Translations under genes and position numbers: made by a program
Shown here: positions 8,991 to 17,367 of the stretch, piece after piece
Numbering within the stretch: the stretch's first letter is position 1
Layout: each line of letters starts with the position of its first letter
Notes under the pieces: generated by a model
Databases searched by the model: none
Seen by the model: only the letters and a program-made list of their open reading frames with translations
What the model was told of the DNA's origin: nothing
Source of the DNA: Saprospiraceae bacterium
GTDB lineage: Bacteria > Bacteroidota > Bacteroidia > Chitinophagales > Saprospiraceae
NCBI GenBank assembly: GCA_022844565.1
Contig: JALHLK010000001.1
Span: 63,073-127,072 of the forward strand
Direction: 5' to 3'
Length of the DNA: 64,000 bases

Positions 8991-9887
8991 ATGAGTAAAA
9001 AACCTACATTATTAGTACTTGCTGCCGGAATGGGAAGCAGGTATGGAGGTTTAAAGCAAATGGATTCTTTTGGCCCTTCTGGAGAAACAATTATCGATTA
9101 CAGTCTCAAAGATGCCATCGATGCTGGTTTTGGCAAAATTGTTTTTATCATAAGATCATCTTTTAAAGAAGCTTTTGTCAATAAATTTGATCCTATATTG
9201 AAGGGTAAAGTTGAAGTTGAATATATCTGTCAAGAAATGGACGTGCTACCTGAAGGGTTAAAGTTAGAAACGGACAGGACGAAACCTTGGGGAACAGGGC
9301 ATGCTGTATGGGTGGCTCACAATGTAATCAACGAACCATTTGGTGTGATCAATTCGGATGACTTTTATGGGAGAGCATCTTACTTCCAATTAGCAGAATT
9401 CCTAACTCAAGATACGAGTGAAAATTATGCAGTCATTGGATATAGGATGATCAATACACTTTCTGAACACGGAACAGTGAATAGAGGCGTTTGTGAAATT
9501 GAAAATGGTAAATTAAAATCCATAAAAGAATGTCTAAAAATTGGTAAAACCCACGAAGAAATTAGTTATACAGACGATCTTGGTAAACATGTTTTAACGC
9601 CCGATACACTTGTATCTATGAATATGTGGGGTTTTAAGCCCAGTTTTTTTCAATATTCTGAAGATATCTTACGAGGATTTTTTAAAAGTAATGGGTATGA
9701 AAAGGATGAACTATACATTCCAACAGTAGTCGATTATTTAATTGATAACAAAATACTCGACGTATTAGCTATTGAGACTGATGCTATTTGGTTTGGTGTA
9801 ACCTACCCTGACGATAAGGAAATGGTCATCGAAGCTTTAAATAAATTAATCAAACAAGGCGTCTATAGCGAAAATGTTTGGCAGTAA
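8991..9887 (+). CDS. Sugar-phosphate nucleotidyltransferase-like protein (298 aa)
   Basis: The N-terminal signature LLVLAAGMGSRYGGLKQMDS is the NTP-binding G-x-G-x-R loop of the NTP_transferase family. VINSDDFYG provides the metal-binding Asp pair near residue 123. The family activates sugar phosphates or alcohols as nucleotide diphosphates. The exact substrate is not readable, since Bacteroidota homologues are generally annotated only as nucleotidyltransferases. The stop overlaps the start of the next small membrane gene by 14 nt. Confidence 0.8.
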   Translation: MSKKPTLLVLAAGMGSRYGGLKQMDSFGPSGETIIDYSLKDAIDAGFGKIVFIIRSSFKEAFVNKFDPILKGKVEVEYICQEMDVLPEGLKLETDRTKPWGTGHAVWVAHNVINEPFGVINSDDFYGRASYFQLAEFLTQDTSENYAVIGYRMINTLSEHGTVNRGVCEIENGKLKSIKECLKIGKTHEEISYTDDLGKHVLTPDTLVSMNMWGFKPSFFQYSEDILRGFFKSNGYEKDELYIPTVVDYLIDNKILDVLAIETDAIWFGVTYPDDKEMVIEALNKLIKQGVYSENVWQ

Positions 9888-10110
9888 CATATACATTTCA
9901 AAATTGATGATCCTAATAGGGGTCGTTCTAATTGTTTTGGGAATACTCAATTACTATTTTGGGAATATTTTCTCTTGGTTTGGTTCTCTGCCAGGGGATA
10001 TAAATGTTAAAAAAGAAAATTTTTCTTTTTATTTTCCTTTTACATCAATGATTTTATTAAGTTTGCTATTAAATGTAATATACAAGATTTATGTTAGGTT
10101 TAATTTGTAA
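9874..10110 (+). CDS. DUF2905-type small membrane protein (78 aa)
   Basis: Two hydrophobic segments (about residues 12-34 and 55-72) flank the motif FSWFGSLPGDINVKKENFSFYFP, the signature of the DUF2905 family of small inner-membrane proteins of unknown function. The start at 9874 overlaps the upstream gene by 14 nt; Met at 9907 is an alternative. Translational coupling with the nucleotidyltransferase is likely. Confidence 0.8.
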   Translation: MFGSNIYISKLMILIGVVLIVLGILNYYFGNIFSWFGSLPGDINVKKENFSFYFPFTSMILLSLLLNVIYKIYVRFNL

Positions 10111-10187
10111 TCTTTCTACAAATTTTAAAATAAAATGTACTTATTAATTATTTAATCAATATTAAATTCTAAAATTTTTATTTAGCA

Positions 10188-10370
10188 ATGAAATCTGTTA
10201 AGTCGAAAAAAAAATTCAATAATGAAAAATTGGATGATTCTGAGTTTTTAAAAGCAAAAAAAAAGCAAGAATCGCCAACGAAAGCCAAAGTTAGTATAAA
10301 ATCAAAAAAAGTTTGGGAAGACTTAGAAGATGATGACATCGAAATAAAGTATAAAATTAAAGGAATGTAA
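10188..10370 (+). CDS. Small lysine-rich hypothetical protein (60 aa)
   Basis: A short, highly charged frame (about one third Lys) with an acidic patch WEDLEDDDIEIKYKIKG at the C-terminus. There is no membrane segment or recognisable domain. It lies 77 bp after the DUF2905 gene on the same strand. The ordered charge pattern and ATG start argue for a real gene, but the AT-rich context makes a chance frame possible. The function is unknown. Confidence 0.45.
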   Translation: MKSVKSKKKFNNEKLDDSEFLKAKKKQESPTKAKVSIKSKKVWEDLEDDDIEIKYKIKGM

Positions 10371-10578
10371 ACTAAAAAAAGGTTTACAATAATTTTTAGA
10401 TTTTTAGGGGTAAGCCATATTTTTTTAAAAATATCGTAGGTGTATTCACCCAATTCTGAATGCGAACTGAATAAAAAGGTGTTTTACGACATTATTTAAA
10501 AAATGTTGGCAACGTTTTTGCAATATTAACGTTATTAAAGTAAGTATTTTACGAAACAATGTTTAAATCCCCCTCATC
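10371..10578. other. Intergenic leader region before the 37-codon ORF
   Basis: AT-rich, without a longer ORF. A TTTTTG word near 10515-10520 lies about 20 bp before TAAGTATTTTACG, which is only an imperfect match to the phylum's -33/-7 promoter pattern. It probably carries the promoter of the short ORF at 10579. Confidence 0.3.
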
Positions 10579-10692
10579 ATGGACAACATCTTAAAATTCG
10601 TAAAAAGGTTTGTATTAAATCTTTTCACGAAAACGAAAAGAATTATTTCTATTCCTCAGGGCAAAGAGTTCGACTCTTGGTTAGGAGTTTGA
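10579..10692 (+). CDS. Short ORF, 37-residue cationic peptide
   Basis: ATG to TGA encodes 37 residues. The N-terminal half is basic and amphipathic (DNILKFVKRFVLNLFTKTKR). The C-terminal part, ISIPQGKEFDSWLGV, is different in character and holds the only Trp. A strong rho-independent terminator begins 24 nt after the stop, so the ORF seems to have its own transcript of about 150-200 nt. No family is recognised. It could be a small regulatory or membrane-associated peptide, or a leader inside a small RNA. Confidence is moderate, from ORF shape and the dedicated terminator only. Confidence 0.5.
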   Translation: MDNILKFVKRFVLNLFTKTKRIISIPQGKEFDSWLGV

Positions 10693-10713
10693 GAAGAAAA
10701 ATTCTTCAAAATT

Positions 10714-10753
10714 AAAAAGCATTTTAAACCTCTGGTTTTTAATGCTTTTTTTT
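10714..10753 (+). terminator. Rho-independent terminator after the 37-codon ORF
   Basis: An inverted repeat of about 17 bp (AAAAAGCATTTTAAACC ... GGTTTTTAATGCTTTTT) with a four-base loop and a run of eight or nine T. This is one of the strongest terminators in the window. Confidence 0.85.
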
Positions 10754-10832
10754 TAATTATAGCTATTCCCCCATCAATGTTCAATCCATTTTTTCTGACC
10801 ACCACTCTTCTCCCCCTATTTATCCAAGAACA

Positions 10833-10857
10833 GTTAACAATTAACAATTAACAATTA
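10833..10857. repeat. Microrepeat of TTAACAA, three units
   Basis: TTAACAA is repeated three times in tandem about 120 bp before the sigma factor gene. It may be a slippage-prone tract or a weak binding site; nothing more can be seen. Confidence 0.5.
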
Positions 10858-10976
10858 TCACTTTTCACCAACCTTTTTGTAACTTTATCCGTCTTAGATT
10901 TTAAAATGCTAGACAACTGAGTTTATCAAATACATACAAATTAGAACAACAGCTTCTTCCTTCTGAAAAATTAAAT

Positions 10977-11537
10977 TTGTCAGAGCAGATAGGCATTGAC
11001 GTAAATGTATTAAACCTTTGTGCTGAGAATGATAGAAAAGCACAAGAAATAGTATATCGTAAGTATTTTGATTCAATGATTCGAATGTGCCAAAGATATA
11101 CCACTGACCAAGACGAACTCATATCTATCGTAAATGATGGATTCTTAAAGGTTTTTAAAAAAATTGAACAATTCGAGCGGAAAGGCTCTTTTGAAGGTTG
11201 GATCAGAAGATGTGTTTTTACAGCACTGTCTGATTATTTTAAGAAGAAAAAAGAAGGTATTTACTTTATGGATGTACCTGAAGCCCCTTCAGATTCAGAT
11301 AATGCTTTAGAAAAAATGTATTTTGATGATATCGTTAGTCATTTACAAAAACTACCTGATACTTCAAAAAATGTTTTTATTAAATATTGCATAGAAGGAT
11401 ACAATCATAAAGAAGTAGGTGAATTATTAAATATGTCAGAAGGGAATTCAAAATGGCATCTTCACCAAGCTAAAAAATTACTCCAGTCTTATATTATTAG
11501 AGAAAAAGAACATTCTAAATCTGTGAAAAATGGATAA
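10977..11537 (+). CDS. ECF-type RNA polymerase sigma factor (186 aa)
   Basis: Region 2 spans residues 20-95, with YRKYFDSMIRMCQRYT, DELISIVNDGFLKVFKKIEQF and GSFEGWIRRCVFTALSDYFKK. Region 4 spans about 115-175, with the helix-turn-helix YNHKEVGELLNMSEGNSKWHLHQAKK. The size fits ECF sigma-70 proteins. The start is TTG at 10977; no in-frame ATG lies between it and the upstream stop. The stop overlaps the next gene (single-TM partner with a barrel-like C-terminus) by 8 nt, the usual sigma/anti-sigma arrangement. It converges on a second sigma/anti-sigma pair. Confidence 0.88.
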   Translation: MSEQIGIDVNVLNLCAENDRKAQEIVYRKYFDSMIRMCQRYTTDQDELISIVNDGFLKVFKKIEQFERKGSFEGWIRRCVFTALSDYFKKKKEGIYFMDVPEAPSDSDNALEKMYFDDIVSHLQKLPDTSKNVFIKYCIEGYNHKEVGELLNMSEGNSKWHLHQAKKLLQSYIIREKEHSKSVKNG

Positions 11538-12936
11538 AAAAAACAATTATAGTTTTCAAGATAAAGGTTGGGACAACATGAAGTTGATCCTAGATAAAGA
11601 AATGCCTGAAAAAAAGCGTCGTGTTATTCCATTTTACTGGTTGTTATCTTCTGCTGCAGCATCTATTGTTTTAATTTTTGTTTTAAGGGGAAATTTTATT
11701 GAAGGTCATACAAGTCAAAAACTTGATCTTACCCATAGAAACATCGAACAGGCTGCACAAACGGACGATCATTTAAATCACCGAAGTGCAAACAAACAAA
11801 ATGAGAAAATGGATAAGAATAGTAATGAAGTGTCTCACGTACAAAATATTAAAGAGCACCAAGGATCAAATTCACTTGTTATTGTCTCAAACACTGTAAT
11901 TCCAAAAACGAAAACAATTGATTTTTCTAGTAAAAAACAGAAGGCAACGAGTCCTACTAAAAGTTTGATTACATTACCAATATCTTCAAATATCCATAAA
12001 GGAGATATTACATCTGTAGCTGAAGAAATCTCAAGTGATCTAAAATCTAAAGAAATTAATGAGGAACCTAAATCAACTAAATTAGATTTGTCAATAAATG
12101 AAACATCTAAAAATATCCTAAATGATCGCAACACCAATTCTCAAGCAGTTGGAAATCAGATTCAAAAAGATGAAAGTATAAACAATGACGTAATTAAAAC
12201 AGTTGACCACAAAATCTCTCAAGAAATAACAAACGCTTCAACTTCAAAGAATAATGATTTTATTGCGAATAATTTACTAACAGAAAGTATTGACAATAAC
12301 ATAAGTGAAGCGTCAGCCATAACAGTTTTCAAATCTGAAAATAAGGGTAAATTTGCCTTAGAATTGGGTGGTGATTATGGCCTCCCTTTGAAAACTTTTA
12401 CATACAATGTAGGTGCAAGATACCAAATCCTTGAACAGACCAAATTGAATACATTTGTCGGAATTGGAGGTTTTTTCTCACCAACCGATGTCGCTTATTC
12501 ATCTATTTTTTATAATAAAGATAATAATAACTTTTTTACTCAAAGCAAGGTTAATAACACTATTGATCAAATAGTCGGAGCGAGATTATTTACTCAGATA
12601 AACTTTAAGCTGTGGAAAGATAAAGAATTTTATGCACACTTGAAAGGTGGCCTCCAATATATTAGATTATTAGCATCATCAGAAAAACAAGAAAATATTT
12701 CTGTGGGAATATCCAATGCACCAAGTTCAACTTCACGTGATCAAACCCCTATCATTGAAGTATCTAATAATCCACTTAACCTCTTTGGGCAGATTGGCCT
12801 AGGATACAGAATTAAAAGATTAGGGATTGAATTGCATTATGGTTTATCGCAAAATACATTTAGAAATTCTCCTTTACAAGGTATTAACCAAAAAGTCAAT
12901 CATAGTATTGGCAGCACTGTTCTTTGGTATTTCTAA
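11530..12936 (+). CDS. Putative anti-sigma partner with C-terminal barrel-like domain (468 aa)
   Basis: A cytoplasmic N-terminus (1-33) is followed by one TM helix (about 36-54, FYWLLSSAAASIVLIFVL). Then comes a low-complexity Ser/Asn/Lys/Thr-rich stretch (about 60-270), then a beta-rich segment (about 275-468) with GKFALELGGDYGLPLK, TFVGIGGFFS and GLGYRIKRLGIELHYGL, ending GSTVLWYF like an outer-membrane barrel. It overlaps the sigma gene by 8 nt. An inner-membrane anchor joined by a linker to a barrel-like domain would span the periplasm. Anti-sigma function is inferred from position only, since no zinc-binding anti-sigma motif is seen. Confidence 0.7.
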   Translation: MDKKNNYSFQDKGWDNMKLILDKEMPEKKRRVIPFYWLLSSAAASIVLIFVLRGNFIEGHTSQKLDLTHRNIEQAAQTDDHLNHRSANKQNEKMDKNSNEVSHVQNIKEHQGSNSLVIVSNTVIPKTKTIDFSSKKQKATSPTKSLITLPISSNIHKGDITSVAEEISSDLKSKEINEEPKSTKLDLSINETSKNILNDRNTNSQAVGNQIQKDESINNDVIKTVDHKISQEITNASTSKNNDFIANNLLTESIDNNISEASAITVFKSENKGKFALELGGDYGLPLKTFTYNVGARYQILEQTKLNTFVGIGGFFSPTDVAYSSIFYNKDNNNFFTQSKVNNTIDQIVGARLFTQINFKLWKDKEFYAHLKGGLQYIRLLASSEKQENISVGISNAPSSTSRDQTPIIEVSNNPLNLFGQIGLGYRIKRLGIELHYGLSQNTFRNSPLQGINQKVNHSIGSTVLWYF

Positions 12937-12949
12937 TAAGTACGATTAG

Positions 12950-13255
12950 TTAATTTACTTCATAATAGTAAGCCTTATTTAATTCTAGTGCCTTATCTAC
13001 GCTGTAAAATTCAAGTTCAGAAGCTTGGTAGGAATTATTATTTACAAACTGAGCTGAATAATGATTATTTATTATGAATAGATAACTAAGACCAAAGGTT
13101 ATTAAAAAAGCAGCGGCAACACTTGCTATTTTAAAATAAATGTTATAGAAACTTGGTCTTTTTTTAGAAAGTCTTGCTTCAATTCGATTCCATGTTTTAA
13201 TGGAAGGATCTACTTTTAGATTACTCATTTTTTGTCGAAAATCATTATGTACCAT
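12950..13255 (-). CDS. Small single-TM putative anti-sigma protein (101 aa)
   Basis: An N-terminal cytoplasmic part (FRQKMSNLKVDPSIKTWNRIEARLSKKR) resembles the N-termini of Bacteroidota anti-sigma/anti-FecI-like partners. One TM helix follows (about 43-65), then a short periplasmic tail without domains. It overlaps the sigma gene at 13245 by 11 nt. It lacks the long linker and barrel-like region of the convergent partner at 11530. The function is inferred from gene order. Confidence 0.65.
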   Translation of the reverse strand: MVHNDFRQKMSNLKVDPSIKTWNRIEARLSKKRPSFYNIYFKIASVAAAFLITFGLSYLFIINNHYSAQFVNNNSYQASELEFYSVDKALELNKAYYYEVN

Positions 13256-13793
13256 AGTGAACTATATTTAAATTATATTTTTTTTTTAGTAATTGTGCCA
13301 TCTTCTTTTTGGCAAATATGAGTTGTGACTTTGAAGTATTAATACTTATACCAAGGAGGTCTGCTATTTCTTGATGTTTATATCCTTCTACGACATAAAG
13401 ATTAAAAATAGTACGGTAGCCATCGGGCATTTCATCCATCAAGGTAAGTATTTCCCGAGCATGCATGTCTGATTCTATATCAAAGTCATCTTTTGTTTCT
13501 AATTGAATAATATTGATGTCTTCAAATCTTACCTTTGAAGCTCTGATATGCATGAGTGACTCGTTAACCATGATTTTTTTCATCCATCCTTCGAAACTAC
13601 CATTTCCTTCGAATTGGTCAATTTTTTGAAAAATTTTTGTAAAACCTTCTACAAATACGTCTTCAGCTTCCTGTACATTGACAAAGTATCGTCTACAAAT
13701 ACCAAATAGTAAAGATTTGTATTGCTCATACAGTTGCCTTTGAGACTTTGAGTCCCCTGCTTTGCATTTTGAAATGAGTAAATTTAAATCCAT
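13245..13793 (-). CDS. ECF-type RNA polymerase sigma factor (182 aa)
   Basis: Region 2 holds LYEQYKSLLFGICRRYFVN, EAEDVFVEGFTKIFQKIDQF and GSFEGWMKKIMVNESLMHIR. Region 4 holds the HTH YKHQEIADLLGISINTSKSQLIFAKKKM. It is similar in layout to the sigma factor at 10977 but only moderately similar in sequence. Translationally coupled (11-nt overlap) to a small single-TM protein. The two sigma operons converge with only 13 nt between their stop codons. Confidence 0.88.
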   Translation of the reverse strand: MDLNLLISKCKAGDSKSQRQLYEQYKSLLFGICRRYFVNVQEAEDVFVEGFTKIFQKIDQFEGNGSFEGWMKKIMVNESLMHIRASKVRFEDINIIQLETKDDFDIESDMHAREILTLMDEMPDGYRTIFNLYVVEGYKHQEIADLLGISINTSKSQLIFAKKKMAQLLKKKYNLNIVHYGT

Positions 13794-13847
13794 ATAGTTT
13801 AAGTATTATTGCTTAGATGATTTAAATTAAAAAAATGGTGTATTTGA

Positions 13848-14318
13848 TCAATAAAGTTTTTTACTACCATTATCAACCCAGTCTTTCATAACATTAAAAG
13901 CATCTGGGTCATCGATATGTTGCATAGGAATACTGCGCTGCCCCAGCGGGAGGGCTATTTCCTTATATATGAAATCATCATCAAATCCAATAGACGCAGC
14001 ATCGTGCTTTGTACAAGCATACACCACCAACTTAGGCCTAGCCCAATATATTGCTCCTAGACACATAGGGCACGGCTCACAAGAAGTGTATAATATGCAG
14101 TCGTTGAGCTGAAAATTATTTAAAAACTGACAAGCTTTGCGAATTGTCACGACCTCAGCATGGGCTGTAGGATCATTGGTTTTTAAAACCTCATTGTTGC
14201 CCTCAGCAATGATTTTTCCGTCTTTGACAATTACAGCTCCAAATGGTCCCCCATCTTCAGCTTCCATACCCATTCTAGAAAGTTCAATTGCTCGTTTGAT
14301 AAATGTCTTATGATCCAT
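13848..14318 (-). CDS. guaD: Guanine deaminase (156 aa)
   Basis: Cytidine-deaminase-fold zinc enzyme converting guanine to xanthine. The zinc motifs are HAEVVTIRKAC and CEPCPMCLGAIYWARP. The segments GGPFGAVIVKDGKIIAEG, DPTAHAE, LNDCILYTSCEPCPMCLGA and GFDDDFIYKEI closely follow the B. subtilis GuaD pattern, separating it from TadA and cytosine deaminases. The length (156) is the same as in that family. It is divergent from the tetR operon at 14420. Confidence 0.88.
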   Translation of the reverse strand: MDHKTFIKRAIELSRMGMEAEDGGPFGAVIVKDGKIIAEGNNEVLKTNDPTAHAEVVTIRKACQFLNNFQLNDCILYTSCEPCPMCLGAIYWARPKLVVYACTKHDAASIGFDDDFIYKEIALPLGQRSIPMQHIDDPDAFNVMKDWVDNGSKKLY

Positions 14319-14392
14319 ACGTACCTTATTTAATAAAAGACAAAGATAAATTAAATTATAGGAACTAATTTGTTCATTTGAAAGTTGAAATA

Positions 14393-14408
14393 GAGTGAAT
14401 GTTCACTC
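14393..14408. promoter_or_regulatory. Perfect palindrome, likely TetR-family operator
   Basis: GAGTGAATGTTCACTC is two 7-bp arms (GAGTGAA / TTCACTC) around a 2-bp centre. It ends 11 bp before the Met at 14420, which is therefore preferred as the regulator's start over the ATG buried in the palindrome (14399). Its position immediately upstream of a TetR gene suggests autoregulation of the export operon. Binding is inferred, not shown. Confidence 0.65.
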
Positions 14409-14419
14409 ACGAAAGTACT

Positions 14420-15022
14420 ATGGAAATTTCAGATAGACAATTAGAGATTATCGAAGCAAGTGGTAAGATCATAACCAAACATGGTCTGGCTAATCTGACT
14501 ATTAAAAATCTTGCTTCTGAAATGGGTTTTGTGGAAAGTGCTTTGTATAGACATTTTAAATCTAAAGAGGATGTTATAATTTTAATGATTCAATACCTTC
14601 ACTCAAATATCAAAGAAAGATTGAATCAAATACTCGCTGAAGATAGCAAGGCTGAAATACAATTAAGGTTAGTTTTCAAAAGTCAGTTTTCTTTTTTAAA
14701 GGCAAATCCTCATTTTGTCATCACGATGCTTTCAGAAAGTTTTACTGATGAAAGCCCAAAGATTAGGCTGGAGGTCATGCAACTTGTTGATTATAAATTT
14801 ACATTGGTACAAGGGCTGATAGAGAGGCTATTGCATGATAAATCTCTCAACGCTCAATTAAACTCATTTACCTTAATGCATTTCCTAATTGGTGCCTTTC
14901 GTACACTTTTGCTCAGATGGAAAATGTCTCAATTCACATTTGATGTTGAGATTGAGGGTAACAAAATGGTCGATGATTTCCTAAATTTGGTTATAAATTT
15001 TAAAAATACAACAGATGATTAA
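14420..15022 (+). CDS. TetR/AcrR family transcriptional regulator (200 aa)
   Basis: The N-terminal HTH spans residues 8-52, including ASGKIITKHGLANLTIKNLA and ALYRHFKSKEDVI, the TetR signature. The C-terminal ligand domain is helical and typically variable. The first gene of a four-gene operon with an HlyD-type adaptor, a permease and an ABC ATPase, it probably represses its own operon through the palindrome at 14393-14408. A longer form starting at 14399 would put that palindrome inside the coding region. The stop overlaps the adaptor gene by 8 nt. Confidence 0.88.
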   Translation: MEISDRQLEIIEASGKIITKHGLANLTIKNLASEMGFVESALYRHFKSKEDVIILMIQYLHSNIKERLNQILAEDSKAEIQLRLVFKSQFSFLKANPHFVITMLSESFTDESPKIRLEVMQLVDYKFTLVQGLIERLLHDKSLNAQLNSFTLMHFLIGAFRTLLLRWKMSQFTFDVEIEGNKMVDDFLNLVINFKNTTDD

Positions 15023-16115
15023 AAAGATTATCATTTTTAGTTTTTTAGCATGGTTTTATACTGGCTGTACCTCTGATAAGAAAGATATTACACCCACATT
15101 TCAAGACATTCAAGAATGGGTTTTTGCACCCGGACAGATAGATTGGGATGATAAATATAATTTGTCTTCACAATCAGAGGGTATATTACTCAATGCTGAT
15201 TATGAGATAGGTTCTCAGCTTACTAAAGGCAGTATTGTTGCTTCTGTTGATAATAAAACGAGTCAAGTCAACACTACGACAGCCAAAGACCAATTGATAA
15301 TTACTCAACAAAATTTGACATTGAGTGCTCCAGCAATTGCACAACTCAAACAAAATATCCAAATTGCCAAGAAAAAGTACGATTTTAGTAATTCCCTATC
15401 CAATCGCTACGAAGAACTTTTTAAAAACAACAGTGTAACTAAAGTAGAACTTGAAAGTAAAGTTTTGGAAACAGAAAGTGCTTTATTGAATCTCAATGCT
15501 TTACAAAGTCAATACGATTTATTGCTTCAACAGGCAAAACAACAAAACATTGTTGCAAAGGGACAGTTTAACAATAGCAAAATTCAAGAATCTTTTAACA
15601 ATATTGTTGCTTTTAATGGTGGTACTGTGGTTAAAAAAATGAAATCTAGTGGTGATTATGTAAGGAAAGGTGACATTATAGCTTTAATTGCCAATCCAGA
15701 TAAAATTGAGATATTTTTGACATTGGATGAAACCAATTTTGGCAAGATAAAAATTGGACAAAAGGCAGTAATCAAGCTCAATATCGCAAAAGATCAAATA
15801 TTTAATGGAAAAGTCAATGAAGTGCAAAGTTCTTTTGATGAAATGACACAATCTTTCATATGTAAAGTAATATTAGATGGACCTCTACCTAAAGAACTTA
15901 ATATATATGGAACACCATTGGAGTGTAATATTCTTGTAGGTGAAAAGAAAAAAGCTTTGCTTATACCTAGAGAGTACTTAGGTTTTGGTAATAAAGTTAA
16001 AGTCAAAGATCAAAAAGAAAGCGTCCAAGTCAAAACGGGCATCATATCAACAGATTACGTAGAAGTGTTAGAGGGCATAGATGAGCATACTATTTTACTT
16101 CCCATTAGACAATAA
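15015..16115 (+). CDS. HlyD/RND-type periplasmic adaptor, likely lipoprotein (366 aa)
   Basis: The N-terminus MIKKIIIFSFLAWFYTGC looks like a lipoprotein signal (lipid on Cys18). A split biotinyl/lipoyl hairpin flanks a coiled-coil (about 90-180). The beta-barrel part has GTVVKKMKSSGDYVRKGDIIALIANPDKIEIFLTLDE-type sequence, characteristic of membrane-fusion proteins. It links the inner-membrane ABC transporter to an outer-membrane channel. No TolC gene is present in the window, so the channel must be encoded elsewhere. It is the second gene of the TetR-controlled operon. Confidence 0.85.
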   Translation: MIKKIIIFSFLAWFYTGCTSDKKDITPTFQDIQEWVFAPGQIDWDDKYNLSSQSEGILLNADYEIGSQLTKGSIVASVDNKTSQVNTTTAKDQLIITQQNLTLSAPAIAQLKQNIQIAKKKYDFSNSLSNRYEELFKNNSVTKVELESKVLETESALLNLNALQSQYDLLLQQAKQQNIVAKGQFNNSKIQESFNNIVAFNGGTVVKKMKSSGDYVRKGDIIALIANPDKIEIFLTLDETNFGKIKIGQKAVIKLNIAKDQIFNGKVNEVQSSFDEMTQSFICKVILDGPLPKELNIYGTPLECNILVGEKKKALLIPREYLGFGNKVKVKDQKESVQVKTGIISTDYVEVLEGIDEHTILLPIRQ

Positions 16116-16139
16116 CCAACAATAATTAAATTTAGCTGA

Positions 16140-17363
16140 ATGAATATTAATGTAGATATCGCTAGCACCTATCTTTTTTCTAATAAAAAACTCACGATGG
16201 TTGCAGTCATGGGTGTACTGTTAGGCATGTCTATTTATATCTTTATGAATAGTCTTCTTGTGGGCTTTGACAGGACCTCTAATGTTTCAATTTTTAAATC
16301 TACACCTCATATAAGGATTTATAAAGATGACGAAATAAGTAAACCACTTTTGGAAAATAAAGCATCAAAATCAATCATTATTAATCCAAAAGTAGTGCCT
16401 AGTAGTAATACCATCATCAACTACAAAGATGTAATGAGTTTAGCAAGAAAACATGAAGAAGTTACGCTTGTTACCCCACAAGTGACCGCTACCGTTTTTT
16501 TTAATACGGGCAAAATCCAGATACCAGGCATGATCGTAGGCGTAGTCCCTGACGAAGCTGATATCATGTTTAATATCTCTTCAACCATCATTGAGGGAAG
16601 TTTTAAAGATTTGAAAAAGGACATCAATTCAATAGCAATTGGGAGTGGAGTGGCTGAAAAACTAAGTTTATACATTGGAGATAATATTAGTGTATCGTCT
16701 GCAAAAGGTGTTATAAGAAATTTAAAAGTAGTTGCTATTTTTAAAACCAATAATTCAGCAGTGGATAAGTCCAAAACCTATATTCACCTTTCAACGGCTC
16801 AGCAATTACAAAAAGAAAACAATGTCTACGTCACTGACTTAAATGTAGCAGTCAAAAAGCCTGAAAAAGCCGACGAATATACTGCTGACCTTTCGCAATT
16901 TACTGGTTACAAAGCAGAAGGATGGAAGCAAGCAAACGAGGCATTGATGGCGGCCTTTAGGATGAGAAAAATAGTGATTACTTTTGTTTCGTATACAATA
17001 TTAATCGTAGCTGGATTCGGAATTTATAATATACTAAACATGACCGTATCACAAAAGATCAATGACATTGCTATCCTAAAAGCTATGGGTTTCAAAGGAA
17101 AAGACGTGATACGAATATTTTTAACACAGGCAATGTCAATTGGTGTCATGGGAGTGGTAGGAGGAATGTTGGCAGCCGCAACACTTATTACTATTTTAAG
17201 AAAAGTATACATTGGTGGTGATATTGGGTATTTTCCCATAGATTACGAGCTGTCTAAATTTATTCAAGGGGTTGTTGTCGGTTTGGTAATTACTTTTTTT
17301 GCAGGCTATCTACCAGCTAAGAAGGCTGCTGGTGTTGACCCTGTTTCAATCTTTAGGAAATAG
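16140..17363 (+). CDS. ABC transporter permease, MacB/FtsX (LolC/E-like) type (407 aa)
   Basis: One TM near residues 20-40 is followed by a large periplasmic MacB_PCD domain (about 45-265). Three C-terminal TM helices form the FtsX domain (VTFVSYTILIVAGFGIYNILNM, then IFLTQAMSIGVMGVVGGMLAA and FIQGVVVGLVITFFAGYLPA). The end, AKKAAGVDPVSIFRK, is the conserved FtsX tail. The family extrudes substrates mechanically across the envelope rather than through a membrane pore. The substrate is unknown. The ATPase gene starts 4 nt after the stop. Confidence 0.88.
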   Translation: MNINVDIASTYLFSNKKLTMVAVMGVLLGMSIYIFMNSLLVGFDRTSNVSIFKSTPHIRIYKDDEISKPLLENKASKSIIINPKVVPSSNTIINYKDVMSLARKHEEVTLVTPQVTATVFFNTGKIQIPGMIVGVVPDEADIMFNISSTIIEGSFKDLKKDINSIAIGSGVAEKLSLYIGDNISVSSAKGVIRNLKVVAIFKTNNSAVDKSKTYIHLSTAQQLQKENNVYVTDLNVAVKKPEKADEYTADLSQFTGYKAEGWKQANEALMAAFRMRKIVITFVSYTILIVAGFGIYNILNMTVSQKINDIAILKAMGFKGKDVIRIFLTQAMSIGVMGVVGGMLAAATLITILRKVYIGGDIGYFPIDYELSKFIQGVVVGLVITFFAGYLPAKKAAGVDPVSIFRK

Positions 17364-17367
17364 TGAA

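Noticed and set aside
10656-10847. Minus-strand open frame over the terminator region
   Set aside because: It overlaps the strong terminator and the 37-codon ORF and has no start context or conserved pattern.
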